DNA from: Desulfobacteraceae bacterium
GTDB taxonomy: Bacteria; Desulfobacterota; Desulfobacteria; Desulfobacterales; Desulfosalsimonadaceae
Reading direction: 5' to 3'
Length of the DNA stretch: 6,589 bases
Assembly (NCBI GenBank): GCA_003551985.1
Contig: PUOB01000434.1
Location: forward strand, 1-6,589
Part shown: positions 1-5,189 of the stretch, piece after piece
Layout: each line of letters begins with the position of its first letter
Position numbering within the stretch: position 1 is the first letter of the stretch
Notes under the pieces: model-generated
Databases searched by the model: none
What the model saw: only the letters and a program-made list of their open reading frames with translations
Told to the model about the DNA's origin: nothing
Translations under genes and position numbers: made by a program

Positions 1-1
1 A

Positions 2-271
2 CGCCAAATGGATATACTTCCGGAAATCGTCGAGGCGGTCCCCACCGACGGCCTCTGGGGGGATAACCGGAGCGATGAGGCGCAGATCGGCGCTACCTAC
101 GACGAACTGGAATGGGCCATGGCATTCGATGCGGCCGGCGGCGGCAGCGAGGATGCCTTGACCGGGCGCCAAAAAGAAGTGCTGGCGATTTATCGCCGGC
201 ACAACCAGGCCAACCGCCACAAGATGGAAGCAATACCAGTGGTGAAGATACCGGATGACCTCAAGCGTTAA
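2..271 (+). CDS. nadE: NAD+ synthetase, C-terminal part (5' end outside window)
   Basis: NadE makes NAD+ from nicotinic acid adenine dinucleotide, ATP and an amide nitrogen source (ammonia or glutamine) in the last step of NAD synthesis in the cytoplasm. The frame is open from base 2, so only about 89 C-terminal residues are visible. They read through the family landmarks PTDGLWGDN, then IGATYDELEWAM, and finish in a basic tail with NRHKMEAIPVVKIPDD, which resembles the HK...P end of NadE proteins. The N-terminal ATP-binding P-loop lies upstream and cannot be checked, so I cannot say whether the protein has an added glutaminase domain. The ATG at base 8 is an internal methionine, not a start. 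The stop is 26 bases before the next gene, so the two may be co-transcribed. Identification is from recognised family sequence, not from a search. Confidence 0.85.
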   Translation, partial: RQMDILPEIVEAVPTDGLWGDNRSDEAQIGATYDELEWAMAFDAAGGGSEDALTGRQKEVLAIYRRHNQANRHKMEAIPVVKIPDDLKR

Positions 272-297
272 AATGGTTGCCCCTAAGGAGGCGGCTT

Positions 298-486
298 ATG
301 GAAGAAAAAGGCCAAAAAAAAATCAGCGTGGAAAGGCTCGTTTCCCTTTTTTTGAAGCTCAGGCCCAGGCGGCCCGAACCGGATCAGGCGGATTTCTCCC
401 GCTGGAACCAGAGCGAGGAAGTCTACCGGCAGGAACAGGACGAGTGGCTGGCGGAAGTGGCGCGAAAGAAAAAGAACAAGAAATGA
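298..486 (+). CDS. small charged hypothetical protein (62 aa)
   Basis: I do not recognise this protein. The start is an ATG with a near-perfect ribosome binding site, AAGGAGG at 285-291, six bases upstream. A TTG further up in the same frame (277) lies before that site and is unlikely to be used. The 62 residues are strongly charged. There is a basic N-terminus, a short hydrophobic stretch VERLVSLFLKL (about residues 18-28), an acidic and aromatic middle with DFSRWNQSEEVYRQEQDEW, and a lysine-rich tail ending KKKNKK. There is no signal peptide or membrane segment. The likely picture is a small, mostly helical cytoplasmic or nucleic-acid/membrane-surface protein. It follows nadE closely and is followed at once by a repeat element, so it is probably the last gene of the nadE unit. 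The good ribosome binding site is the main reason to call it real. Confidence 0.6.
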   Translation: MEEKGQKKISVERLVSLFLKLRPRRPEPDQADFSRWNQSEEVYRQEQDEWLAEVARKKKNKK

Positions 487-490
487 TAGT

Positions 491-659
491 CTCGTAAAAA
501 GTCGCAGCCAGACGACTTTGTAAAAAGTCCAAGATCAAGGCTTGCGCGATTTTCGAAGAATTGAGCGTACTTGGCGTACGTGCATGTGTACAAGGCGTAA
601 GCCGCAATTTCTTCGGAAATCGCGCGTAACGCAGATATTGGACTTTTTACGAAGTCGTC
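491..659 (+). repeat. palindromic repeat element, copy 1 (longer form)
   Basis: The core, 511-659 (149 bases), opens with GACGACTTTGTAAAAAGTC and closes with its near-exact reverse complement (GACTTTTTACGAAGTCGTC, 641-659). The arms stay complementary far inward: CGCGATTTTCGAAGAA near 545-560 faces TTTCTTCGGAAATCGCG near 608-624. The whole core could fold as one long hairpin of roughly 60-base arms. The centre holds two related direct units, GTACTTGGCGTACG and GTACAAGGCGTAAG. To the left, 491-503 carries CTCGTAAAAAGTC, a further partial copy of the end motif, and the inverted second copy of the element has a comparable extension at its matching end. No transposase or open frame is encoded, so this is MITE-like or REP-like. 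It sits between the small protein gene and the tautomerase gene and could act as a transcript-stabilising or terminating structure. Confidence 0.85.
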
Positions 660-705
660 AAGAAATAGTGGTCCAACGAAAACCAAGACTTTTTAGGGGG
701 GAGAT

Positions 706-942
706 ATGCCGCATGTCATCATCAAGATGTTTCCGGGCAGAACCGAAAAGCAGAAACAGGACCTGTGCGACCGCGTGGTAGAGGATGTCATGGAAATTGC
801 GGGCTGCGAGGAGAAAACCGTATCCGTCGGGATCGAGGAAATCCCGCAGGAGAAGTGGGCTGAAACCGTTTATGCGCCTGATATCGAATCCAAAAAGGAC
901 ACCTTGTATAAACGCCCCGGCGATAACCCCTCAGGCGACTGA
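706..942 (+). CDS. 4-oxalocrotonate tautomerase family protein (PptA-like)
   Basis: Small tautomerases of this superfamily use the amino-terminal proline, exposed when the initiator Met is removed, as a general base in keto-enol tautomerisation. Here the sequence starts MPHVIIKMFPGRT, giving Pro2 as that residue. The 78-residue length and the pattern PH..IK.FP, then a helix, then VSVGIEEIPQEKWAE and a C-terminal KRPG resemble E. coli PptA (77 aa), so it likely forms the same beta-alpha-beta oligomeric fold. The physiological substrate is unknown; PptA is only known to act on model phenylpyruvate-type compounds. A purine-rich AGGGGGGAG at 695-703 precedes the ATG. The stop lies five bases before the cation transporter gene, which suggests one transcript. 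The gene begins about 46 bases after a palindromic repeat element, so its promoter must lie in or before that element. Confidence 0.85.
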   Translation: MPHVIIKMFPGRTEKQKQDLCDRVVEDVMEIAGCEEKTVSVGIEEIPQEKWAETVYAPDIESKKDTLYKRPGDNPSGD

Positions 943-947
943 TTGAT

Positions 948-1844
948 ATGGCGCCGGAACGTTCCGTCCGCCGGGTGACCTGGTGGGGCTTTTTCGTCAA
1001 TATCGGCTTGTCGGTCTTCAAAATATTGGGCGGCATCCTGGGGAACAGCCACGCGGTGGTCGCCGACGGCATTCACAGCCTCACGGATACGGTAACGGAT
1101 ATCGCCGTCATAGCGGGATCCTATTTCTGGGCAAAACCGGCGGACGAGGCGCACCCCTACGGCCATAACCGGATCGAGACCACGGTTTCCATTTTTATCG
1201 GCACTTTCCTGCTGGCGGCCGCTGTAGTTATCGCCTGGCAGGCGGTATCGGATATCCGTTACCGGGAGATCACCCGGCCCGGGCTGATTGCGCTGGCGGC
1301 CGCCGTCGTTTCAATTGTGGTAAAAGAGGGCCTTTACCGGTGGACCCACCAGGTCGGCCAAAAGATCAACAGCGTGTCGCTGGCGGCCAACGCCTGGCAC
1401 CACCGACTTGACGCTTTGAGCTCCATTCCCGTCCTGATCGCCGTGGCCGTGACCATCCTTTACCCCCCATGGGCCATGCTCGACCACTTGGCCGCGCTTT
1501 TTGTTGCCGTGCTTGTTTTTTGCGCCGCGTTCCGGATTATTTTAAGCGGGTTCAAGGAACTGGTGGATGAAGGGGCGCCGGCCGAGACCTGCGAGGACAT
1601 AAGAAGCATGGTCCTGGCGGAGAACAATGTCCGGGATGCATACAATATCCGCACCCGGTACACCGGAAATCGTCTTCAGGTGGATCTTCACGTGGCGGTT
1701 GACGGCAATATGACGGTTCATGAAGGCCATCGGGTGGCAGAGGCTGTAAGGCAAAGAATACTCCGGGACGGTCCCAACGTCATGGACGTGATTGTCCATA
1801 TCGAACCGGCCGAATCGGCCATGCGGGAGGATCTCTGCCTGTAA
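948..1844 (+). CDS. cation diffusion facilitator (CDF) metal efflux transporter
   Basis: CDF proteins are inner-membrane proton/metal antiporters that export divalent cations such as Zn, Fe, Mn or Cd from the cytoplasm. The 298 residues show the usual plan: six membrane segments at roughly 11-31, 35-60, 80-99, 112-130, 145-172 and 176-200, then a soluble C-terminal domain (about 210-287). The second helix carries ADGIHSLTDTVTD (H43 and D47 at the transport site, plus D40 and D51). The loop after it has the signature HPYGH (69-73), and helix five has NAWHHRLDALSS (H151, D155). His-xxx-Asp in both helices matches the site usual for Zn/Cd-type members, but the substrate is not provable from sequence. 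The C-terminal domain has VDLHV (H248) and VHIEP (H284), typical of dimerising metal-binding domains. The ATG is five bases after the tautomerase stop with no clear ribosome binding site, which suggests translational coupling. It converges on tyrA, seven bases from that gene's stop. Confidence 0.93.
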   Translation: MAPERSVRRVTWWGFFVNIGLSVFKILGGILGNSHAVVADGIHSLTDTVTDIAVIAGSYFWAKPADEAHPYGHNRIETTVSIFIGTFLLAAAVVIAWQAVSDIRYREITRPGLIALAAAVVSIVVKEGLYRWTHQVGQKINSVSLAANAWHHRLDALSSIPVLIAVAVTILYPPWAMLDHLAALFVAVLVFCAAFRIILSGFKELVDEGAPAETCEDIRSMVLAENNVRDAYNIRTRYTGNRLQVDLHVAVDGNMTVHEGHRVAEAVRQRILRDGPNVMDVIVHIEPAESAMREDLCL

Positions 1845-1851
1845 CCCTTTT

Positions 1852-2991
1852 TTAAAAGCGTTCTATGAGCTTGTCTATAAGAAAGGAACTTTCACGGATG
1901 GCCTGCTCACCAAAGGGGCCGAACCACTCCGAAACTTTTTGAAATTCTGCGATAAAACGATCCCTGTCCCCTTGCTCAACCATATCCATCGTCTCCTGCA
2001 GGCTTCCAATATAGTCCTTGAGCAGTTTTCTGCGCTTGTCCGAGGCAAAAATGATTTCCGCATAAAGGGCCGGGTCCTGGGCGAAGAGGCGGCCGACCAT
2101 CCCCATTTCGAGCCTGTAAATGGGGCTGGAAAATTCAAGCGTTCGCTTGATGGGAACTCTTCTCGCCGCCATGAACCGGCCGAGGGCGAACGTGGCAAAG
2201 TGGCGCAGACTCTGGACGATGGCCATGATCTCGTCGTGTTCCGCCGGTGTGGCGGTAACAATGATCCCCCCCCATGCGGTAAACTGGTCGAGCACCCACT
2301 GGCAGGCGCCTTCATCGCGCCCCGGCGTGGCGACGATGATCTGTTTGTCCAGGGTGGACGTTGTCGGTCCGAAAAGGGGGTGGAGGCCCAGTACCGGCCC
2401 CCGGTGAGCCCTTGTCATTGCAGCCACCGGGTCCTGCTTGATGCTGGTGATATCCGCCAGTACGGCCTTTTCGGGAAGAAAGGGGGCGATGTCGTCAATG
2501 GTCTGCACCGTTATATCGATAGGGACGGAAATGATCACAAGGTCGATACCATCGCACAACCGTTCGGCCCTGTCCCAGTCGGTTTTGTCCAGTATGCGGA
2601 TCTCGTAGCCCGCCTGCCGGAAGCATGCGGCAAAGTATCGGCCCATTTCCCCGCGGCCGCCCACGATGAGCACGGATGCCCCGGGGCGGATTCCCTTTCG
2701 GGCCATTTCCCCGGTCTGCTCGATCCGGGACCGGCGCATGATCACCCGGTAGAGTTCCTCCACAAAGTCCGGGTCCAGGTTTGCATCACGGGCCTGCCGG
2801 CGTCTTGCGGAGATCAAATCCTCCTCCCGGGCCGGGTGGTAAACGGGGAGCTGGTGCGCCTTTTTAACGGTCACGATCCGGTTGACCTGCTCCTGGCGAC
2901 GTGCCAGCAGCGTCACGATCTTCTGGTCTATATCGTCGATAGCATCGCGAAACGAATCGAGTTCGCGCCTGTAGTCGTTTTTATCGGACAT
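1852..2991 (-). CDS. tyrA: bifunctional chorismate mutase / prephenate dehydrogenase (T-protein)
   Basis: TyrA converts chorismate to prephenate and then, with NAD+, to 4-hydroxyphenylpyruvate in tyrosine synthesis. The 379 residues align by eye with E. coli TyrA (373 aa) over nearly their full length. Residues 8-95 are the AroQ-type chorismate mutase helices (FRDAIDDIDQKIVTLLARR, VKKAHQLPVYHPAREE). Residues 106-118 carry the nucleotide-binding loop VLIVGGRGEMGRY. The dehydrogenase part includes DWDRAE, VIISVPI, GLHPLFGP (H204), SLRHFATFALG, SSPIYRLEMGMVGRLFAQDP (R293 is a likely prephenate-binding arginine) and a C-terminal KVSEWFG. All core motifs look intact. The chosen ATG gives the family length and has AAAGGGAAG at 2996-3004 upstream. 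The frame stays open 50 codons further up, but that stretch runs into a repeat element. The gene is alone on its strand here and ends tail-to-tail with the CDF gene. Confidence 0.96.
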   Translation of the reverse strand: MSDKNDYRRELDSFRDAIDDIDQKIVTLLARRQEQVNRIVTVKKAHQLPVYHPAREEDLISARRRQARDANLDPDFVEELYRVIMRRSRIEQTGEMARKGIRPGASVLIVGGRGEMGRYFAACFRQAGYEIRILDKTDWDRAERLCDGIDLVIISVPIDITVQTIDDIAPFLPEKAVLADITSIKQDPVAAMTRAHRGPVLGLHPLFGPTTSTLDKQIIVATPGRDEGACQWVLDQFTAWGGIIVTATPAEHDEIMAIVQSLRHFATFALGRFMAARRVPIKRTLEFSSPIYRLEMGMVGRLFAQDPALYAEIIFASDKRRKLLKDYIGSLQETMDMVEQGDRDRFIAEFQKVSEWFGPFGEQAIRESSFLIDKLIERF

Positions 2992-3048
2992 GGTGCTTCC
3001 CTTTGTTGTGAAATAGGCACAGCCGGGGGCCGGTAAAATACAGGCATG

Positions 3049-3078
3049 AAAGTACGCCGGATTGCCGAGCGATGTCAA
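3049..3078 (-). promoter_or_regulatory. candidate sigma-70 promoter for tyrA
   Basis: Read on the minus strand, a perfect TTGACA (3073-3078) is followed after 18 bases by TACTTT (3049-3054), a weak -10 box. Transcription would begin near 3042 and give a leader of about 50 bases before the tyrA ATG at 2991. The -35 box lies just outside the repeat element beginning at 3102. I saw no aromatic-repressor operator or leader peptide. Confidence is limited by the poor -10 match. Confidence 0.35.
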
Positions 3079-3101
3079 CCACAAACCCCCCACACGGAAT
3101 T

Positions 3102-3245
3102 GACGACTTTGTAAAAAGTCCAATATCTGCGTTATGCGCATTTTCTCAGAATTTCACGTACGCTAAGTACTCTGCATTCTTCGAAATTGCGCAAGCCTTG
3201 ATCTTGAACTTTTTACAAAGTCGTCTGAACAAGGCTTTTTACGAG
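3102..3245 (-). repeat. palindromic repeat element, copy 2 (inverted, internally shortened)
   Basis: The core, 3102-3225 (124 bases), starts GACGACTTTGTAAAAAGTC and ends with the inverted motif ACTTTTTACAAAGTCGTC. Compared with the reverse complement of the copy at 491-659, it matches along both arms, including CAATATCTGCGTTA at one end and GCGCAAGCCTTGATCTTG at the other. It is therefore the same element in the opposite orientation. It is 25 bases shorter because part of the centre, including one of the two related central units, is missing. A further partial end motif, CTTTTTACGAG (3235-3245), lies beyond the core, as in copy 1. The element occupies most of the divergent region between tyrA and the flippase-like gene, and its bases stay open in the reading frames of both neighbours, which creates false N-terminal extensions. 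Confidence 0.85.
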
Positions 3246-3261
3246 TGCATCGGAATTGAAC

Positions 3262-3290
3262 TTGACACGTTTCCGAGCGGGTGGAATTAT
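3262..3290 (+). promoter_or_regulatory. candidate sigma-70 promoter for the flippase-like gene
   Basis: TTGACA at 3262-3267 is a perfect -35 box, followed after exactly 17 bases by AATTAT at 3285-3290 (four of six to the -10 consensus). The expected transcription start falls at about the GTG start codon (3297), which would make a leaderless or near-leaderless message. The match could be chance. It begins 17 bases after the end of the repeat element. Confidence 0.35.
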
Positions 3291-3296
3291 GGGCGT

Positions 3297-4388
3297 GTGA
3301 AACGAAAAACCATCATATCATTGGCCGTTGGGATCATTTTATCGGCATTCGGGTTTTACTACGCATTTGCCAATGTACCCTTAAGCGAACTCATCTGGTA
3401 CATGGGAACCGTGAGCTATGTGTGGATTCTGCCCGCCGCGGTGCTGGGCCTTTCCAATTTTTTCCTGAGGGCCCTGCGCTGGCGCGTGATCCTGGGCACT
3501 TCCGTCCGTTTGCCGTTTTCGCCCGTTTACCATGCCACAATGATCGGTTTCATGGTCAATTCCGTGCTGCCGGCACGGGTGGGTGAAATCGTCCGTCCGG
3601 CCATCATCAAAAAAAAGGAAAACGTCCCTTTTTCTTTTGGCGTCTCAACGCTTGTGACCGAGCGAATACTGGATGCCTTCACCCTTATCGCCATGTTTGC
3701 CTGGATGATGGCCGTGGTTGACATCGATCCGGACCTGACGGTAGAGGTTCTGGGCTACCACCTGAGCCGCACGGTCCTGGAAAATGCGGCATCGGGCATG
3801 ATCACCTTTTCTCTTGCGGTGGCCGCAGTCGTGGTGCTGATGAATATAACCGTATTTCAACGTTTGTTGAAAACGGGCATTCTGAAGATCCCCGGTCTTT
3901 TCATATTTTTTGGCAGCAATGTCCGGGAAACCATTTATAACCGGCTTTGCATCCCGTTGACAGGCATTATAGACAATGTCGTTGCCGGCATGTCGCTGGT
4001 GAGATTTCCGGAAAAACTGCTGCTGTGCGTTTTTTATTCTGCGATAATATGGCTTCTCCAGGCCGGGGCATTCTATATCACGGCGATCGGCAGCCCTTCC
4101 ATCGAGTTGTCTTTTACCGAGTTGACCACGGTTTTCGTTATCATCTGTTTTTTTATCATGCTGCCTTCCGTGCCCGGCTATTGGGGAATATTTGAAGCCG
4201 GGGGGGTTTTCGGGCTTGCGCTTTTCGGTGTGGCGGCAAGAGAGGCGCTGGGGTTTACCCTCACCGTGCATGCGGTCTTGATGTTTCCCGTGCTTATTGC
4301 GGGCCTTGTTTCTCTTGTCATGAGCGGTACCCGGATTTTTCGGACGGCCGCCCCGGCAACCGATATCCCGAAGCCTGAAAAGCCGTGA
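3297..4388 (+). CDS. flippase-like / LPG-synthase-type integral membrane protein (UPF0104)
   Basis: The protein belongs to the family named after the membrane domain of lysylphosphatidylglycerol synthase (PF03706, TIGR00374). Stand-alone members are proposed lipid or lipid-linked-intermediate flippases, but most have no proven substrate. From the chosen GTG it has 363 residues with about eight hydrophobic segments, starting at residues 5-24, 41-59, 80-95 and 125-142. Family signatures are NSVLPARVGEIVRP (88-101), TERILD (121-126) and LPSVPGYWGIFEAGG (289-303). There is no aminoacyl-transferase domain, so it is not a complete MprF-type enzyme. GTG at 3297 is preferred because it places a basic KRK directly before the first membrane helix. 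The frame is open back to an ATG at 3072, but that extension is translated repeat element. A weak GGGTGGA at 3279-3285 is the only candidate ribosome binding site. The gene has its own transcription unit and converges on trmO. Confidence 0.85.
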   Translation: MKRKTIISLAVGIILSAFGFYYAFANVPLSELIWYMGTVSYVWILPAAVLGLSNFFLRALRWRVILGTSVRLPFSPVYHATMIGFMVNSVLPARVGEIVRPAIIKKKENVPFSFGVSTLVTERILDAFTLIAMFAWMMAVVDIDPDLTVEVLGYHLSRTVLENAASGMITFSLAVAAVVVLMNITVFQRLLKTGILKIPGLFIFFGSNVRETIYNRLCIPLTGIIDNVVAGMSLVRFPEKLLLCVFYSAIIWLLQAGAFYITAIGSPSIELSFTELTTVFVIICFFIMLPSVPGYWGIFEAGGVFGLALFGVAAREALGFTLTVHAVLMFPVLIAGLVSLVMSGTRIFRTAAPATDIPKPEKP

Positions 4389-4392
4389 CAAT

Positions 4393-4411
4393 CCGGCTTG
4401 CCGTATGCCGG
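4393..4411 (+). terminator. weak hairpin between convergent genes
   Basis: CCGGC (4393-4397) and GCCGG (4407-4411) form a five-base stem with a nine-base loop, followed by GTCTTT. It lies in the 27-base gap between the stop of the flippase-like gene and the stop of trmO, where a terminator would be expected. The stem is short and the T-run is poor, so this is a tentative call. Confidence 0.35.
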
Positions 4412-4415
4412 GTCT

Positions 4416-4883
4416 TTACTTGAAGCGGTCATCCGAGCGTTTTTCAGCAATTTCTCCGACATCTGCGGTCATCCACCCGGACGTGCTGTTTTCCACCGAA
4501 TCGAATGCCTCGATATACGGTTTGATATCCAGAAGGGGGGTCTGGTCGAGCACGTCGACGCCTTTAACGGTCAATACATTATTGTTGATACCGGCAAGTT
4601 CGACAATGGACAGCCCGATATGGTTGGGCCGCAGGGGGGATCGCGTCGCAAACACCCCGCGGTGTTTGGTGTCCATGAACGGTACGACGGAAAGGCGCAT
4701 TTTATCGGCCTTGTGAAAGATATAAACGAGGTAGATATGGCTGAACCCTTCCAAATCACTGAGTCCTTCGGCATATTGCTCATAGACGTGCACGGTGCCT
4801 TCCATATCGCCGGCGCCCTTGGGCTGTATGGGCATATTTTCAATGCGGGTAAAGGGGGTGCGAATGATACCGATGGGTTCCAA
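4416..4883 (-). CDS. trmO: TrmO/TsaA-family tRNA methyltransferase, short form
   Basis: TrmO uses S-adenosylmethionine to methylate N6 of threonylcarbamoyladenosine at position 37 of certain tRNAs. The 155 residues show the family core: IGIIRTPF (4-11), GTVHVYEQYAEGLSDLEGFSHIYL (29-52), HRGVFATRSPLRPNHIGLS (74-92) and QTPLLDIKPYIEAFD (114-128). The E. coli enzyme is about 235 residues with an extra C-terminal domain. Here the protein stops soon after the barrel, as in many short archaeal and deltaproteobacterial members, so the exact substrate is less certain. The start is TTG at 4883: AAGGAA lies seven bases upstream (4891-4896), an in-frame TAA lies two codons upstream, and the protein begins directly with the conserved core. 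The gene runs alone on the minus strand, convergent with the flippase-like gene and divergent from the ZIP gene. Confidence 0.85.
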   Translation of the reverse strand: MEPIGIIRTPFTRIENMPIQPKGAGDMEGTVHVYEQYAEGLSDLEGFSHIYLVYIFHKADKMRLSVVPFMDTKHRGVFATRSPLRPNHIGLSIVELAGINNNVLTVKGVDVLDQTPLLDIKPYIEAFDSVENSTSGWMTADVGEIAEKRSDDRFK

Positions 4884-4890
4884 TAATTAT

Positions 4891-4896
4891 TTCCTT
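4891..4896 (-). promoter_or_regulatory. ribosome binding site deciding the TTG start of trmO
   Basis: On the minus strand, AAGGAA is followed by seven bases and then TTG (4883-4881). With the in-frame stop just above that codon, this leaves TTG as the only start that keeps the conserved N-terminus. Confidence 0.7.
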
Positions 4897-4921
4897 TTGT
4901 CTTCGGTTGATGACTGACGGG

Positions 4922-4956
4922 GCCCGTAGGGCGAAAAATCTTTCGCCCCCACGGGC
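4922..4956. repeat. strong palindrome (GGGCGAAA...TTTCGCCC hairpin)
   Basis: Two stacked stems form one hairpin. GCCCGT (4922-4927) pairs with ACGGGC (4951-4956), and GGGCGAAA (4929-4936) pairs with TTTCGCCC (4941-4948) around the loop AATC. One A is bulged on the left and CC on the right. Neither strand shows a T-run after the stem, so an intrinsic terminator is unlikely. It sits between the divergent trmO and ZIP genes, where no terminator is needed. The form resembles the dispersed CGTAGGGGCGAAAA-type palindromes seen between genes in many bacterial genomes, so I read it as an extragenic palindromic repeat. Only one copy is in this window. Confidence 0.6.
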
Positions 4957-5049
4957 AACCCGCTGCAATTGTTGGCGCGCAATACACGCCACCATCGTCC
5001 ATTTTGCTTATCCGTATCATTTTTGGAGCAAATGTTCAAAAAAGAATTG

Positions 5050-5078
5050 TTGTCGAAAACAGGTGTCAAAACTATATT
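5050..5078 (+). promoter_or_regulatory. candidate sigma-70 promoter for the ZIP transporter gene
   Basis: TTGTCG (5050-5055, four of six) is followed after exactly 17 bases by TATATT (5073-5078, five of six). Transcription would start near 5085, giving a leader of about 105 bases that carries the whole hexamer array before the GTG at 5190. The surrounding sequence is AT-rich compared with the genes. I see no clear Zur- or Fur-type operator over it. Confidence 0.45.
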
Positions 5079-5100
5079 TAGTGTTACAGGTGGCGATAAT

Positions 5101-5148
5101 CGAAATCGAAATCGAAATCGAAATCGGGATCGAAATCGGGATCGAAAT
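5101..5148 (+). repeat. hexanucleotide tandem array (CGAAAT/CGGGAT, 8 units)
   Basis: Eight head-to-tail six-base units are present: CGAAAT four times, then CGGGAT, CGAAAT, CGGGAT and CGAAAT. A degenerate unit (CGATAAT, 5094-5100) precedes them. The mix of two unit types in alternation at the 3' half suggests slippage or unequal exchange of a 12-base unit. The array ends about 30 bases before the ribosome binding site of the ZIP gene and lies within its probable untranslated leader. Confidence 0.9.
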
Positions 5149-5179
5149 ATGAGGCACTTGAAATCGAACCCGTTGGATC

Positions 5180-5184
5180 GGAGG
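5180..5184 (+). promoter_or_regulatory. ribosome binding site deciding the start of the ZIP gene
   Basis: GGAGG is followed by five bases (TGTTT) and then GTG at 5190. Another in-frame GTG at 5184 overlaps this site and so cannot be the start that it serves. Confidence 0.8.
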
Positions 5185-5189
5185 TGTTT

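Noticed and set aside
491..659. RNA gene or riboswitch
   Set aside because: The structure is a simple long palindrome with a second inverted copy elsewhere, and the other copy lies in front of unrelated genes, so a dispersed repeat explains it better.
423..686. Minus-strand frame and other short frames through the first palindromic element
   Set aside because: These frames are made of repeat arms; the same residue strings recur at the second copy, as expected for translated repeat rather than genes.
1845..1851. Bidirectional terminator between the CDF gene and tyrA
   Set aside because: Only seven bases separate the stop codons and no stem is evident, only the short CCCTTTTTT run.
1792..3036. 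Long plus-strand open frame (414 codons) opposite tyrA
   Set aside because: It is antisense to a clear, full-length tyrA, overlaps the end of the CDF gene, has no ribosome binding site and gives a low-complexity, His/Gly/Arg-rich product without family features.
3645..4391. Minus-strand open frame (248 codons) opposite the flippase-like gene
   Set aside because: The product is Arg/Lys/His-rich without motifs, and the opposite strand encodes a recognisable membrane protein with conserved signatures.
5101..5148. CRISPR-like array
   Set aside because: The units are six bases in direct contact with no spacers; it is a microsatellite-type tract.
4907..5152. Plus-strand frame ending in an Ile-Glu repeat
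   Set aside because: It consists of palindrome and hexamer sequence, lacks a ribosome binding site and resembles no protein; the repeat tail is simply the translated array.
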